From: Ignavibacteria bacterium
GTDB lineage: Bacteria > Bacteroidota > Ignavibacteria > Ignavibacteriales > SURF-24
Direction of reading: 5' to 3'
DNA length: 64,000 nt
NCBI GenBank assembly: GCA_025612245.1
Contig: JAAXKQ010000003.1
Span: 1 to 64,000, forward strand
Shown: positions 51,067-61,415 of the stretch, in pieces
Numbering within the stretch: position 1 is the stretch's first letter
Layout: each line of letters opens with the position of its first letter
Made by a program: the position numbers and the translations under genes
The notes under the pieces: model-generated
Told to the model about the DNA's origin: nothing
What the model saw: the letters and a program-made list of their open reading frames with translations, nothing else
The model's database searches: none

Positions 51067-53619
51067 ATGGGATTAAATACATATAAGCAAAAAAGAAAGT
51101 TCGAGGAAACTCCTGAGCCTGAAGGCATGGAAAGATCCACGGGCGGAAAAGAACTCCATTTTGTAGTACAAAAGCATAATGCAACACATCTGCATTACGA
51201 CTTCCGCCTGGAGATAGACGGGGTGCTTAAAAGCTGGGCAATTCCCAAAGGTCCTTCATTAAATCCCAGGGATAAACGCCTTGCAATGGAAGTTGAGGAC
51301 CATCCGCTTGAATACAGGAAGTTTGAGGGCAAAATCCCCGAGGGCAACTACGGCGCAGGAGACGTGATAATATGGGATGAAGGCACCTACTCTACCCCAG
51401 GCTCCGGGGGTAAGGAAGAAAGCGAAAAAATACTAAGGGAAGGCTACCGCTCAGGCAGCTTCGATTTTGTGCTTCATGGCAAAAAATTAAACGGACAGTT
51501 CCACTTAAGAAAATTCAACTCTGGCGGAAAGAACACCTGGCTGCTCATTAAGGCTAAAGACAACTTTTCGTCGGACGAGGATATTACAGAACAGGAGGCT
51601 TCTGTCGTCTCGGGCAAAAGCATGCCCACGCTTAAAAATACCAGAAAAGGCCTCCTCAAACCGGGGCAGGACAAGATACTAAAAACCGAATTAAGCAACT
51701 TCTCCACCAGCAAAATGCCGCATAGTGCAGAGCCTATGCTGGCTGAGCTGGTTGAAGAGCCTTTTAATGACAGAAACTGGATTTTTGAAGTCAAATGGGA
51801 CGGCTACCGCGCTATAGCTGAAATCGAGAAGAGTGAAGTAAGCCTTCTTTCCAGGGGAAAAAACTCCTTTAATGAAAAGTACCCCGAAATTGTTGAAGCA
51901 CTTAAAGGCATAAAGCACGACGCAGTTTTGGATGGTGAAGTAGTTGCCCTGGATAAGACGGGTAAGTCAAATTTCCAGCTGCTGCAGAACTATTCCAGGA
52001 CAAAAGAGGGCGAACTAATTTACTATGTTTTTGACCTCCTTTATCTCGACGGCTACGACCTGAGGGATCTGCCATTAAAGGACAGGAAAGATATGCTTAG
52101 AAAACTCCTGCCTGAACTAAGGCACGTGCGCTTTAGCGACCACGTAAAGGAATCGGGAATAGATTTCTTCATGGCCGCACAGGAAAAGCAGCAGGAAGGG
52201 ATTATGGCAAAGGATCTGCGCAGCCCGTACCGCAGTGGGCAGAGGACGGGAGAATGGCAGAAGATAAAAACCCACATGAGGCAGGAGGCGGTAATTGCAG
52301 GATTTACCGAACCCAGGGGAACCAGAAAATATCTTGGGGCTCTTGTTCTTGGAATGTACGACAAAAACCATGAACTGCATTATGTCGGGCACGCCGGAGG
52401 AGGCTTCGACCGCGAGAGCCTTCTGGAAATGAGAAAGCGCCTGGATCCGTTGGTTCAGGATGATCCCCCCTTTGCCAGGCCGCCCAGGACAAATATGCCG
52501 GTCAAATGGGTCAGACCGGAGCTCGTCTGTGAAGTGAGTTTCTCAGAGTGGACGGAAAAAGGAATAATGCGGCAGCCCATTTTTATGGGACTCAGGGAGG
52601 ACAAAAAACCTCTGGAGGTAAAACGCGAGGAATACATGAACAAAGTTACCGAAAGAAAAACCAGAAAGCCAGCCGTAAGAAAGCCTCAAAAAGAAAACGA
52701 AGAGGAAATTACGGTTTCAAAAGGGAAGCTTACACTGACCAATCTGGATAAGGTTTACTGGCCCGATGAAGGTTACACAAAGCGTGACCTTATTGATTAT
52801 TACAGAAATGTTCTAGAATATATTCTTCCATACCTCAAAGATAGGCCGCACACACTCTTAAGGCATCCGAACGGAATTGAAGGCGAAAGTTTTTTCCAGA
52901 AAGACATGGGCAGTAACGTTCCCGGCTGGATAAAGACGGTAAAAATACCGTCGGAATCCACAAAAAAAGAAGTAGAGTACCTGGTCTGCACAAATGAAGC
53001 TTCCCTGCTTTATATGGTTAACCTTGGCTGCATTGAAATCAACCCATGGTTTTCAAGGGTAAGAAAGCTGGATAAGCCCGACTATATGGTAATTGACCTG
53101 GACCCACTGGAAGTTTCTTTTGATAATGTCGTAGAAACTGCCCTGGCAGTCAGGGAGGTAATTGTGGATGAGGCAAAAGCAAAGTGTTTCTGCAAAACCT
53201 CAGGTGCCACGGGGCTGCACATCTATGTCCCGTTAAATTCAAAGTACAATTTTGAGATATCCAAGGAATTCGCCCATCTCATTGCCCGTGTAGTGCATGA
53301 AAAGCTGCCGGATACGACAAGTCTTGAAAGGAGCCCCGAGAAGCGCAAAGGGAAAGTATACCTGGATTATCTTCAGAACAAGACCGGGGCTACGGTTGCA
53401 GCGCCATACAGTATAAGGCCCAGGCCGGGAGCGCCCGTTTCCACTCCACTAGACTGGGAGGAAGTAAGGCGCGGGCTTGATCCGATGGAGTTCACACTTA
53501 AGACGGTTCGGAAAAGGCTTAACAAGCTGGGTGACATTTTCCTGCCCGCTTTAGGCCAGGAGATTAACGTTGTAAAATGCATTAACAACCTTGAGGCAGC
53601 AGAGAGGCTGAATAAGTAG
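51067..53619 (+). CDS. ligD: Multifunctional NHEJ DNA ligase LigD
   Basis: All three LigD activities are present in one 850-residue protein, ordered PE-ligase-polymerase. The 3'-phosphoesterase (about 30-160) has FVVQKHNATHLHYDFRLE and GNYGAGDVIIWD. The ATP-dependent ligase (about 215-520) has FEVKWDGYRA with the adenylated Lys243, DGEVVALD and EGIMAKDLRSPYR. The primase/polymerase (about 560-850) has KVYWPDEGYTKRDLIDYY and the metal-binding VIDLDPLEVSFD near residue 677, then GLHIYVPL. It repairs double-strand breaks with Ku. Its own start has AAAGAGGGC upstream. It is intact, although the adjacent Ku gene is not. Confidence 0.95.
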   Translation: MGLNTYKQKRKFEETPEPEGMERSTGGKELHFVVQKHNATHLHYDFRLEIDGVLKSWAIPKGPSLNPRDKRLAMEVEDHPLEYRKFEGKIPEGNYGAGDVIIWDEGTYSTPGSGGKEESEKILREGYRSGSFDFVLHGKKLNGQFHLRKFNSGGKNTWLLIKAKDNFSSDEDITEQEASVVSGKSMPTLKNTRKGLLKPGQDKILKTELSNFSTSKMPHSAEPMLAELVEEPFNDRNWIFEVKWDGYRAIAEIEKSEVSLLSRGKNSFNEKYPEIVEALKGIKHDAVLDGEVVALDKTGKSNFQLLQNYSRTKEGELIYYVFDLLYLDGYDLRDLPLKDRKDMLRKLLPELRHVRFSDHVKESGIDFFMAAQEKQQEGIMAKDLRSPYRSGQRTGEWQKIKTHMRQEAVIAGFTEPRGTRKYLGALVLGMYDKNHELHYVGHAGGGFDRESLLEMRKRLDPLVQDDPPFARPPRTNMPVKWVRPELVCEVSFSEWTEKGIMRQPIFMGLREDKKPLEVKREEYMNKVTERKTRKPAVRKPQKENEEEITVSKGKLTLTNLDKVYWPDEGYTKRDLIDYYRNVLEYILPYLKDRPHTLLRHPNGIEGESFFQKDMGSNVPGWIKTVKIPSESTKKEVEYLVCTNEASLLYMVNLGCIEINPWFSRVRKLDKPDYMVIDLDPLEVSFDNVVETALAVREVIVDEAKAKCFCKTSGATGLHIYVPLNSKYNFEISKEFAHLIARVVHEKLPDTTSLERSPEKRKGKVYLDYLQNKTGATVAAPYSIRPRPGAPVSTPLDWEEVRRGLDPMEFTLKTVRKRLNKLGDIFLPALGQEINVVKCINNLEAAERLNK

Positions 53620-53669
53620 GAAATGGCAAATCCTCAATTTCAACCTCCCTTCCTCCTTTTGCTTTTAAC

Positions 53670-55136
53670 TTATTCTTCTATCAGCCTAACTTCCACCCTC
53701 CTGTTCATTGCACGGCCTTCAGACGTGTTATTTGGTGCAATGGGACGCGTGCTTCCGTATGGAATTATTTCAAACCTGCTCCTTTCTATTCCCATACTTG
53801 AAAGATAATCTGCAACAGCTTCAGCACGCCTTTGTGAGAGCTTCATGTTCGATTCGCTGGAGCCCCTGGAATCCGTGTGGCCTTCAATTCTCCACCTGGT
53901 CTCCGGGTTATTTTTCATTACATCAGCCAGACGGTTAAGCTGCGTGTATGCCGCAGGCAAAAGCTGTGCCTTATTGCTCTCGAAATTTGTGTCACCGGAT
54001 AAAATGATCTTCTTTGTAATCGTAACTTTTTCTTTTTCAATAGGACACCCATTTTGATCTACCTGCACACCTTTGGGCGTGTTCGGGCATTTGTCCAGGT
54101 AATCAGGAACTCCATCCATATCGCCATCCAATGGACAGCCGTTTCTGTCAACCCTGGCTTCTTTTGGGGTATCTGGACACTTGTCCATGTAATCGGCAAC
54201 GCCATCACCATCCGTATCCAGAGGGCAGCCGCTGTTGTCTACCTGCACGCCTTCCGGCGTGTTGGGACATTTATCGGCGTAATCGGGCACCCCGTCCATG
54301 TCAGTATCCAGAGGGCATCCGTTTTTATCCACCCTCACTCCTTTTGGTGTATCGGGACATTTATCCTGGTAGTCCGGCACTTTATCGCCGTCGCTATCCA
54401 GAGGGCATCCGAACTGGTCGACCTTTACTCCCGCGGGCGTATCGGGACACATATCCTTTGAGTCCTCCACCCCGTCGCCATCGGAGTCAATCTTTGTAAA
54501 AAAGGAATAAGAAAAGCCAATCATTCCCTGAAGCATCATGTCGTTATTGCCCTTTGCAATAACATCATCCCAGTTATCATTAGGGCTGAACTGCACGCCG
54601 GCAGATATGTTAAAACTGATCTGGTCTGTCAGGAGTGTTCGGAGGCCAATCTCACCGTTATAATTTACTTCATACCTGTTATACTGCCCAAGTGCGTTTC
54701 TTGGAAGCCGGTTTCTGTTGACATCCGTGGGGTCGAAATGCATATAGGATGCTCCCGCAAAGATGTATGGGAATACTATATTGATGATTGCGAAGTTATA
54801 TGCAACCCCGCCACCCAGGCTGTAGAAGCTTGTCCTGAATGATTCCGGCGTCCTGTAGACATCTCTGCCTTTTATATACCCTCCCGAGCCAAAAGCCCTT
54901 ATGCTGAAGATTCCGGAAGAGGATGACGGGAAGAAATATTCAAGCGCTGTGCGGCCCATTATATCCGGCTTAAGTTTGCCGTAGTCTGTAATGCCCATCG
55001 TAACGCCGCCATCAACGCCAAACATTAAAGTCCCAGAAAACGCATGGCCCCGCCTGAAGGCCCTCTGCTCCTGTGCAAAAAGCGGCCCCCCGAAAACAAG
55101 AATCATCATTGTCAGACACAGTATATATCTCTTCAT
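53670..55136 (-). CDS. OmpA-family outer membrane protein with thrombospondin-type-3 repeats
   Basis: 488 residues. Signal peptide to about 22 (LVFGGPLFAQ), an eight-strand-type N-terminal barrel (about 40-210, with FPYIFAGASYM and FGFSYSFFTK-like strands), then five calcium-binding repeats of the form DSDGDGVEDSKDMCPDTP from about 215 to 355. The C-terminal OmpA domain (380-488) has FESNKAQLLPAAYTQL, IEGHTDSRGSSESN and LSQRRAEAVADYL and should bind peptidoglycan. The protein links the outer membrane to the cell wall. It is convergent with ligD, with 50 bases between the stops. Confidence 0.95.
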   Translation of the reverse strand: MKRYILCLTMMILVFGGPLFAQEQRAFRRGHAFSGTLMFGVDGGVTMGITDYGKLKPDIMGRTALEYFFPSSSSGIFSIRAFGSGGYIKGRDVYRTPESFRTSFYSLGGGVAYNFAIINIVFPYIFAGASYMHFDPTDVNRNRLPRNALGQYNRYEVNYNGEIGLRTLLTDQISFNISAGVQFSPNDNWDDVIAKGNNDMMLQGMIGFSYSFFTKIDSDGDGVEDSKDMCPDTPAGVKVDQFGCPLDSDGDKVPDYQDKCPDTPKGVRVDKNGCPLDTDMDGVPDYADKCPNTPEGVQVDNSGCPLDTDGDGVADYMDKCPDTPKEARVDRNGCPLDGDMDGVPDYLDKCPNTPKGVQVDQNGCPIEKEKVTITKKIILSGDTNFESNKAQLLPAAYTQLNRLADVMKNNPETRWRIEGHTDSRGSSESNMKLSQRRAEAVADYLSSMGIERSRFEIIPYGSTRPIAPNNTSEGRAMNRRVEVRLIEE

Positions 55137-55377
55137 AAGATTACCCTCTTATTCTCTAAACCTCATATTACCATCCCCCTGGCACAACACAGCATAAAAA
55201 ACTACCTATTCCGAAATCAGCGTCAGTTTGCCAGTCGGAGTCCGGGTGAGCGTAAGGCTCACGGGTTAATTAAATATAAATTTATCGGCGAATTATTCAA
55301 TTTACATCGGCATTCCGGGTAAAATGGTCTTGAGGCAGTAACATGGGAGTCAGTTGAAAAAGAGACAAGGAGGAAGG

Positions 55378-55426
55378 GGAAAAAATGAGGCTGAAAGGAG
55401 CTCATAAAAAGATCATCTTTCAGCCT
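55378..55426 (-). terminator. Terminator of the cyclophilin gene
   Basis: AGGCTGAAAG (55388-55397) pairs with CTTTCAGCCT (55417-55426). On the minus strand CATTTTTTCCCC follows the stem. It lies 38 bases after the stop. The rest of the gap 55137-55464 has one more short palindrome (GTGAGC-GTAAG-GCTCAC, 55246-55262) and no gene. Confidence 0.85.
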
Positions 55427-55464
55427 TCTCAAAAAACTATTCTTTGAAACCGTATTCTAAGCTG

Positions 55465-55905
55465 TTACGCTTCGTCCAGAACTACAATTTTTTCAATTTT
55501 GTCGCCCTGGCGGATACTATCAACTACTTCCAGGCCTCCGACAACTTTACCGAAGCAGGTATGAACGCGGTCCAGGTGTTTTGTATTTTCCCGGTTATGG
55601 CAGATAAAAAACTGTGAGCCGCCCGTATCCTTTCCGGCGTGTGCCATTGAGAGCACTCCGCGGTCGTGGTACTGGTTGCCGCCCGAGGTTTCGCATTTAA
55701 TTTTGTATCCGGGTCCGCCTGTGCCGTCACCTTTGGGGCATCCTCCCTGAATTACAAAGTTCGGAATAACCCTGTGGAAAGTAAGTCCGTTATAGAAGCC
55801 TTTTTCAGCCAGTGAGATAAAATTCTTCACGGTATTTGGAGCGTCTTTTTCATAGAACTCCACCTTCATTACACCCTTTTCGGTATGGATCTCTGCTTTT
55901 TTCAT
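55465..55905 (-). CDS. Cyclophilin-type peptidylprolyl isomerase
   Basis: 146-residue single-domain cyclophilin, cytosolic because no signal is present. [24 protein letters not shown] holds the catalytic arginine and substrate loop, and [19 protein letters not shown] and [12 protein letters not shown] complete the active site. The common Trp of the human protein is His here, as in many bacterial members. It speeds cis-trans isomerisation of prolyl bonds. Stands alone. Confidence 0.95.
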   Translation of the reverse strand: MKKAEIHTEKGVMKVEFYEKDAPNTVKNFISLAEKGFYNGLTFHRVIPNFVIQGGCPKGDGTGGPGYKIKCETSGGNQYHDRGVLSMAHAGKDTGGSQFFICHNRENTKHLDRVHTCFGKVVGGLEVVDSIRQGDKIEKIVVLDEA

Positions 55906-56039
55906 GTTTTCCTTTATAGTTTACGTTTGATAATATTAGTTAATAAATGGCTTGTTCCATCAGCGGAACAGAATTATGCTTAGTATAATTCCGTAAAAAT
56001 TTATATAAGATAACTTTAATTTCCCAAAAAAGAAAAGGA

Positions 56040-56075
56040 TAAATAAAAAGGGGCGGAATGTAACTCCCGCCCCTT
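56040..56075 (-). terminator. Terminator of the 1230-residue T9SS protein gene
   Basis: AAGGGGCGG (56048-56056) pairs with CCGCCCCTT (56067-56075). On the minus strand TTTATTT follows the stem. It begins 25 bases after the stop codon. Confidence 0.88.
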
Positions 56076-56100
56076 AAATATGGATCTATTTCCTGTTATC

Positions 56101-59100
56101 TTACTTCATCAGCACCATCTTCTTTGTCATGCTGAGTCCGTCTCCCTGCAGGTGATAAATATAGATGCCCGTAGAAAGCTTTTCAGCATTAAAGCTTAGA
56201 GTGTATTTGCCTTCTGCAAGTCCGCCATTTATAAGAACGGCTACTTCCTTGCCCAGAACGTCGTATACTTTAAGTGAGTAATTACCTGCCTTAGGTATAC
56301 TGAACTTAATTGTAGTTGACGGGTTGAACGGGTTCGGGTAGTTCTGCTCTAAGTCGAATCTGGCAGGAACTTCCTTCTTTGCTCCTTCTACTGAAGTCAC
56401 GCTGAAGTCGGTCTTGTAAACAGCACCGCTACTTGTTCCGACAAGCAATGAACCGGTACTTGGATTCACCGCAACTGAGCTTACACCCTGACCGGCCATA
56501 CCGAGAGCATTCCATATCTCGCCGTTACTTGGAGCAGTGTAAACGCCGCCTGCCCATGAAGAGAGATATACGTTGTCCTTACTGTCTACTGTCACCGAAT
56601 AGATATAGAGCGAAGCAAGGCCGTTATTTGATTTTGACCAAGTCGATCCGCCATCAGCCGAATAGTAAACGCCGTCGCCGTATGTTCCGGCATAAAGAGT
56701 TCCGTTCGAGGTAGTACCAAGCGCCCAGATGAACGGATAACCGGCCTTCAGGTCTGCCCAGTTCAGGCCGTTGTCAGCCGATTTGAATACTCCGCCGCCA
56801 AATGTACCGGCAAAAATTTCGCCATTCCTGTTAACCGTAAGTGCGTGTACTGCAAGAGAGGTAAGCCCCTTGTTGACTGCTGTCCAGGTCTGGGCGTTAT
56901 CTTCCGATTTATAGACGCCCTTACCCCAGGTTCCTGCATAAAGGACGCCGGAAACCCGAACCAATGAACGAACGTCTGTATCGTTGAGGCCCGCTTCTTT
57001 CCAGGATTTTCCATCATCTGAAGAGCTGAAGATGCCTTTTTCTGTTCCGGCAAAGATCTGGTTTTCCGGGGTAACAACTATGGACCAGATAAATGCAGCT
57101 TTCATGCCCGGATTCTGGACAGTCCAGCTTTGGCCGTTATCTTCTGTCTTATATATCTTACCGCCCCATGTACCTGCAAGTGTATTTCCGGTATTGTCGA
57201 AAGCCATGGTCCAGATCATTTCATTGCTCATAAAGTCGGCAACGTGCTGCCAGCTATGGCTGCTGCCCTGCTTTATGCCGCCGTTGCTGCCGTCACTCAG
57301 AGGACTTACAGTAACAAGAACCTTAGCAAAGTCGTCTTCTGTTTCAAGGCCGTTACCGGGAGTTGAATCCGGATCGCGTTCAACTGCAGATGAAACCTCA
57401 GCAATGTTATAGATTTTTCTTTCAGACGGGATATTGCCGATGAAGCGGACGTTATTGAACTGTGCCTGTCCTGTAAGCGAATTACAGATCATCTGTCCAT
57501 TCTGAACACCGCTTGAGAATTCAACATCGGCAAAGGGCGCCAGAATTGATCCTCTCACGTCAATGCCATGAATTTTAAGCACTCTTGCCTGATAGAAGTT
57601 ATAGAGCACGTTTGATTCATCTGTACCATTGACCGTAAGGCCGCCCTGCCAGCTTACGCTGTCGCCATCAACATTGACAAGAACGACCGCGCCGTTAGGA
57701 ACATCAATGGCCATGCTGCTTGACTTTGAAAGGTCAGCGCCTGAGATGTTAAACACATTCAGCAAAGGAGTTGAACCCCTGAGAACCAGGCTGCTCCATT
57801 CGAATTTAGCAGTATCGTTTGCTGCCTGGGTTGAAAGCTGGCTGGATAAGTTTCTTAAGTACGTCTTTGCCGCATCGAAATCAACCGGACTAGCCTGCCT
57901 TAATGTGCCGTCAATACTTACCATATCTATGGGAAGATTTGTCGAATTTCCATAGGCAACGTTGCCGTAATAAACGGCACCGCTTGTAAAGCTAAGATTC
58001 CTTCCAACTACAAGAACGTCACTTCCGGGAGTAGCTGAAAGCTGGTCGCCGACGCTATAGTTTGCGAGTTTGGCATCCCTTCCAACAGCCAGACGTCCCT
58101 GTGTATCGCAGGAAGGCTGTACAAGGTCGCCAAAAACAAACAGGTTGTAGTTTGAAGCAACACCCAGGTCAACTGTACCTGTTGTAATACTTCCGGCATT
58201 TACTTTTACCACAACTACCAGACTTGCAGAAGCCTTGGAATCAACGGTTCCAACGTTCCAGGCACCCGTAGTTTTGTCGTAGCTTCCCTGTGAAGCTGTA
58301 GCAGAAATGAAATCCAGCCCCTGGACCAAAAGGTCGGAGACCACAACACCGTGAGCCGCATCCGGACCGTCATTGGAAAGAGTAACCGTAAAGCTTACCC
58401 TGTCGCCGTTCTTTGGATTTGCATTGTCCACGGTTTTCTTCAGGCTGAGGTCAGCCTTTAATTCCTGCTGAGGAAGTATCATACCGGCATCAACTGAGTT
58501 ATTTACATCGCCACCCTTGAGCGTATAGCATCCGGTAAGACCTGTTGATTGGTCCGCATCCGAATCAGTTTCGTCGTTTGCCGCTGAAGCATCTTTGGAT
58601 GTGAATGCATAGTTTTCTGGCAGAATGAATTTAACTTTATAGTCGCCTTCATTCAGGTTGGTAAAGCTGTAAATACCGTTTGAATTTGTACTTACAGTAG
58701 CAACAGGTTCAGTCCCGCTGCACTGGTAAAGTTCAACCGTAACGTTAGCAATACCCGGTTCGCCGTCATCCTGCAAGCCGTTTTTGTTCACGTCATTCCA
58801 GACCAGATTTCCAAGTGATGCCTTTGGAGCAGGTATTTCGCAAATGCCGGCATCAATTGTATAGTTATTTTCGCCTGAAGTGAGTGTGTAGCAGGTTGTA
58901 AAGCCTGTAGTCAGGTCTGCATCGGAATCCTTATCGTCACCGCTAACGTCAATTTTAGTAAAGAGATAACCATTAGGAAGAACAAACTTTACTTTGTAGC
59001 TGCCCGGGTTAAGGTTCTTAAAGTAATAATTTCCGTTAAAATCCGTTTCTGTTTCTTTAATGAATGCACCGCTGCAGTCATAGAGCTGTACAGTCACGTC

Positions 59101-59793
59101 TTCAATGCCCGACTCAGTTGCGCCCTGAATGCCGTCCATATCGGAATCGAGCCATACCTTGTCGCCCAAAGAAACAGGCTTTGGAGTGGAAGGACAGGTA
59201 AGGTATCCTTTATCAACCGTCCCATTATCGAAATTTTCGTTAATGGCAGTTGCCGCATCATTGATTATTGAATAGGTGATGCCGTCCGGAAGAGCCTCGC
59301 CGCCTAAAGCCCCGTTTGCAAGAGAAAGAAATTCAGCAACGGTTTTTCCGGCAAACTTACCGGAAACAATGACAAGATCTTTCAATGCAAGTGTGTTAGA
59401 CCCAATCTTTCCGGCAGCATCAAAATAGACGTTAAGTGTAAGAGCAACTAACTGTACGCCTAAATTACCGGATTCGGATGAAGTCGGATTAGTATAACTG
59501 TGTGAAAGCGGGCTAGGTGTTCCCCCACCCTGGAGATAATTTTTTATATCTGAAGAGTTGTTAAACTTCATCGAATAAGTACCGCCAACAGTAAGCCCGC
59601 CTGGGAATACACTGGAAAAATACTTATCGCGAGTCTTGCCGGGGTTATTCCCGTGCGCAACAGTCCCCCACCCGCCCTGGGTAAAGGTCAAAAATCCGCT
59701 CAGGTCGCAGTTTCCGCTTTGTGCCTGGACAAAACTAGAAGTCGCAAACACGAACGCGAAAACCAAAAGAAGTCTGAACGTAAAAGATTTCAT
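56101..59793 (-). CDS. Large secreted multidomain protein with T9SS sorting domain
   Basis: 1230 residues. Signal peptide ends near FVQAQ (25). Two SdrD B-like domains follow (about 205-440: SLGDKVWLDSDMDGIQ, ASLGNLVWNDVNKNGLQDDG). A DUF11 domain with DLSLKKTVDNANPKNGD is at about 445-545. A choice-of-anchor-A domain with NLFVFGDLVQPSCDTQG and VVGRNLSFTSGAVYYGN is at about 550-830. Then come BNR/sialidase-like repeats (SSDDGKSWKEAG, YKSEDNAQTWTAVN, YYSADGGSTWSKSN), about 870-1130. The last 80 residues are a type A sorting domain (NYPNPFNPSTTIKF to KKMVLMK). It is a probable surface or secreted adhesin of unknown ligand. The repeats suggest a beta-propeller. Confidence 0.9.
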   Translation of the reverse strand: MKSFTFRLLLVFAFVFATSSFVQAQSGNCDLSGFLTFTQGGWGTVAHGNNPGKTRDKYFSSVFPGGLTVGGTYSMKFNNSSDIKNYLQGGGTPSPLSHSYTNPTSSESGNLGVQLVALTLNVYFDAAGKIGSNTLALKDLVIVSGKFAGKTVAEFLSLANGALGGEALPDGITYSIINDAATAINENFDNGTVDKGYLTCPSTPKPVSLGDKVWLDSDMDGIQGATESGIEDVTVQLYDCSGAFIKETETDFNGNYYFKNLNPGSYKVKFVLPNGYLFTKIDVSGDDKDSDADLTTGFTTCYTLTSGENNYTIDAGICEIPAPKASLGNLVWNDVNKNGLQDDGEPGIANVTVELYQCSGTEPVATVSTNSNGIYSFTNLNEGDYKVKFILPENYAFTSKDASAANDETDSDADQSTGLTGCYTLKGGDVNNSVDAGMILPQQELKADLSLKKTVDNANPKNGDRVSFTVTLSNDGPDAAHGVVVSDLLVQGLDFISATASQGSYDKTTGAWNVGTVDSKASASLVVVVKVNAGSITTGTVDLGVASNYNLFVFGDLVQPSCDTQGRLAVGRDAKLANYSVGDQLSATPGSDVLVVGRNLSFTSGAVYYGNVAYGNSTNLPIDMVSIDGTLRQASPVDFDAAKTYLRNLSSQLSTQAANDTAKFEWSSLVLRGSTPLLNVFNISGADLSKSSSMAIDVPNGAVVLVNVDGDSVSWQGGLTVNGTDESNVLYNFYQARVLKIHGIDVRGSILAPFADVEFSSGVQNGQMICNSLTGQAQFNNVRFIGNIPSERKIYNIAEVSSAVERDPDSTPGNGLETEDDFAKVLVTVSPLSDGSNGGIKQGSSHSWQHVADFMSNEMIWTMAFDNTGNTLAGTWGGKIYKTEDNGQSWTVQNPGMKAAFIWSIVVTPENQIFAGTEKGIFSSSDDGKSWKEAGLNDTDVRSLVRVSGVLYAGTWGKGVYKSEDNAQTWTAVNKGLTSLAVHALTVNRNGEIFAGTFGGGVFKSADNGLNWADLKAGYPFIWALGTTSNGTLYAGTYGDGVYYSADGGSTWSKSNNGLASLYIYSVTVDSKDNVYLSSWAGGVYTAPSNGEIWNALGMAGQGVSSVAVNPSTGSLLVGTSSGAVYKTDFSVTSVEGAKKEVPARFDLEQNYPNPFNPSTTIKFSIPKAGNYSLKVYDVLGKEVAVLINGGLAEGKYTLSFNAEKLSTGIYIYHLQGDGLSMTKKMVLMK

Positions 59794-59992
59794 TATTTAT
59801 CCTTCATATTTTGATTCGCCTTCGTGCTGCAAAAATAATACCATAAAATAAATGTGCGGAAAATCACTTTTAAAGCGGTTTTTCTGTGACGCACAGCATT
59901 GTACATGTCCCAAATTGAGATAATACTATTGTCTGGGCTTCTTTTTGAGCCGTTTTGCTTCAACCGGGCGTAAGCTTTTAGTAAATAAGTAC

Positions 59993-61342
59993 TTAACGCG
60001 CTTTTCTGCCCAGCAAGGACAGCAAATGAATGAAAGGTGAAAGAGGCGGTGTATAATTATAATACAATTCGCCTAAAGTGCGGACATCGAGTCCTGAATG
60101 TATGAAAGAAGAAATCAGGTCGCCGTAGCCGGTGACTTCCTTTCCTCCCAGGAAGGAGGCTCCAAGTATTTTATATGAGGTACTGTCGTAGACAATCTTG
60201 CCAAAGACCTTTTTGCTCCCGGGCATCACTTTTACCAGGTTAGGGGCTAACTCATAGACAGATTGTGCCTTAAAGCCGATATTTACGGCTTCTTCAAGCC
60301 TCAGCCCTACGCTTACATACGAAATATCGAATACCCTGAGGGCAATGTTTTTAATTACGGGTTTCATAAAGCTGTTTCCGCCGGCGGCATTCTCCCCTGC
60401 AATGTAACCAGAATTATGTGCAACCGTAGCAAGAGGAAGATAAACCGGCTTTCCTGAAACTTTCTCCAGGACTTCAATACTATCCCCTGCAGCATATATG
60501 TTCTGCTCACTAGTTCTAAGCCTGTTGTCGACCTTAATTGCGCCGCTGCGGCCCAGTTCGAGTCTGCTTTTAACTGCAAGCGAGACATTGGGAATAAAGC
60601 CCACGGCAACCAGGACGAGGTCAGCCTCCAGCCTCAAGCCTTCAATTCTAAAAGCCTTCACTCGGCTGCCTTCGGTAATTGGCCTCAGTTCAGAAATGCC
60701 GCCATAAAATTCAATACCCCTTTCTTTCAGCTCTTCCAGAATCAGGTGCTGAACCTCAGGCTCTGACAAAGGAAGCGGAAGGCTTCCTTTTTCCAGCAAT
60801 GTAACGCTGCAGCCTAGACTGTTAAAGGATTCAGCCATTTCAAGGCCTATATAACCCGCACCAAAAATAACAACCGACTTAACGGCTTTATCCCTGATAT
60901 AGGTTCTTATTGCTATCAGATCGCGCACGGATTTAAGGCAGAAGACGTTCTCAAGCTCTGCCGGGAGCCACGGAAGCCTTCTAGCCAATGAGCCCGTAGC
61001 AAGCACGAGCTTGTCGTAATTGAACTTAAGGAGCCTGTTTTCTTCAAGACTTCTAACCAAAATGCTTTTTCCGGTCCTGTCAATCTCTTCGACCCTGTGC
61101 CTGATGAAAACCTCGACCCCTTTTTCCTGACGGAAAGTCTCCGGAGTAAAAAATACCAGATTCTTATAACATGAGATCTCTTTTGAAACGACATACGGAA
61201 GCTCGCATGTACCGGTTGAGATGAACTCCCCTTCCTCAAACATAATGACCCCAGCCTCAGGATTGGTTCGCCTGGCCTTGGCCGCGGCAGCGGGCCCGGC
61301 GGCATTTCCGCCTATGACAATTATATTCGCTGGCTTTATCAT
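59993..61342 (-). CDS. FAD-dependent CoA-disulfide reductase/NADH oxidase-like flavoprotein
   Basis: 449 residues. FAD-binding start NIIVIGGNAAGPAAA, redox cysteine in GTCELPYVV (Cys46), the conserved VLATGSLARR, and the NAD(P) fold VVIFGAGYIGLEMAE. DSIEVLEKVSG belongs to the second FAD-binding stretch. The single active cysteine and the size place it with CoA-disulfide reductases and related NADH oxidases, used against oxidative or thiol stress. The exact substrate cannot be read. It is divergent from the beta-helix lipoprotein gene. Confidence 0.9.
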   Translation of the reverse strand: MIKPANIIVIGGNAAGPAAAAKARRTNPEAGVIMFEEGEFISTGTCELPYVVSKEISCYKNLVFFTPETFRQEKGVEVFIRHRVEEIDRTGKSILVRSLEENRLLKFNYDKLVLATGSLARRLPWLPAELENVFCLKSVRDLIAIRTYIRDKAVKSVVIFGAGYIGLEMAESFNSLGCSVTLLEKGSLPLPLSEPEVQHLILEELKERGIEFYGGISELRPITEGSRVKAFRIEGLRLEADLVLVAVGFIPNVSLAVKSRLELGRSGAIKVDNRLRTSEQNIYAAGDSIEVLEKVSGKPVYLPLATVAHNSGYIAGENAAGGNSFMKPVIKNIALRVFDISYVSVGLRLEEAVNIGFKAQSVYELAPNLVKVMPGSKKVFGKIVYDSTSYKILGASFLGGKEVTGYGDLISSFIHSGLDVRTLGELYYNYTPPLSPFIHLLSLLGRKAR

Positions 61343-61415
61343 CTGGTGGACTCTTTTGGAATAAGTAAGGTAATTTAGTAAATTTGATCCAAATTAAACA
61401 AACAAAATATTAGAA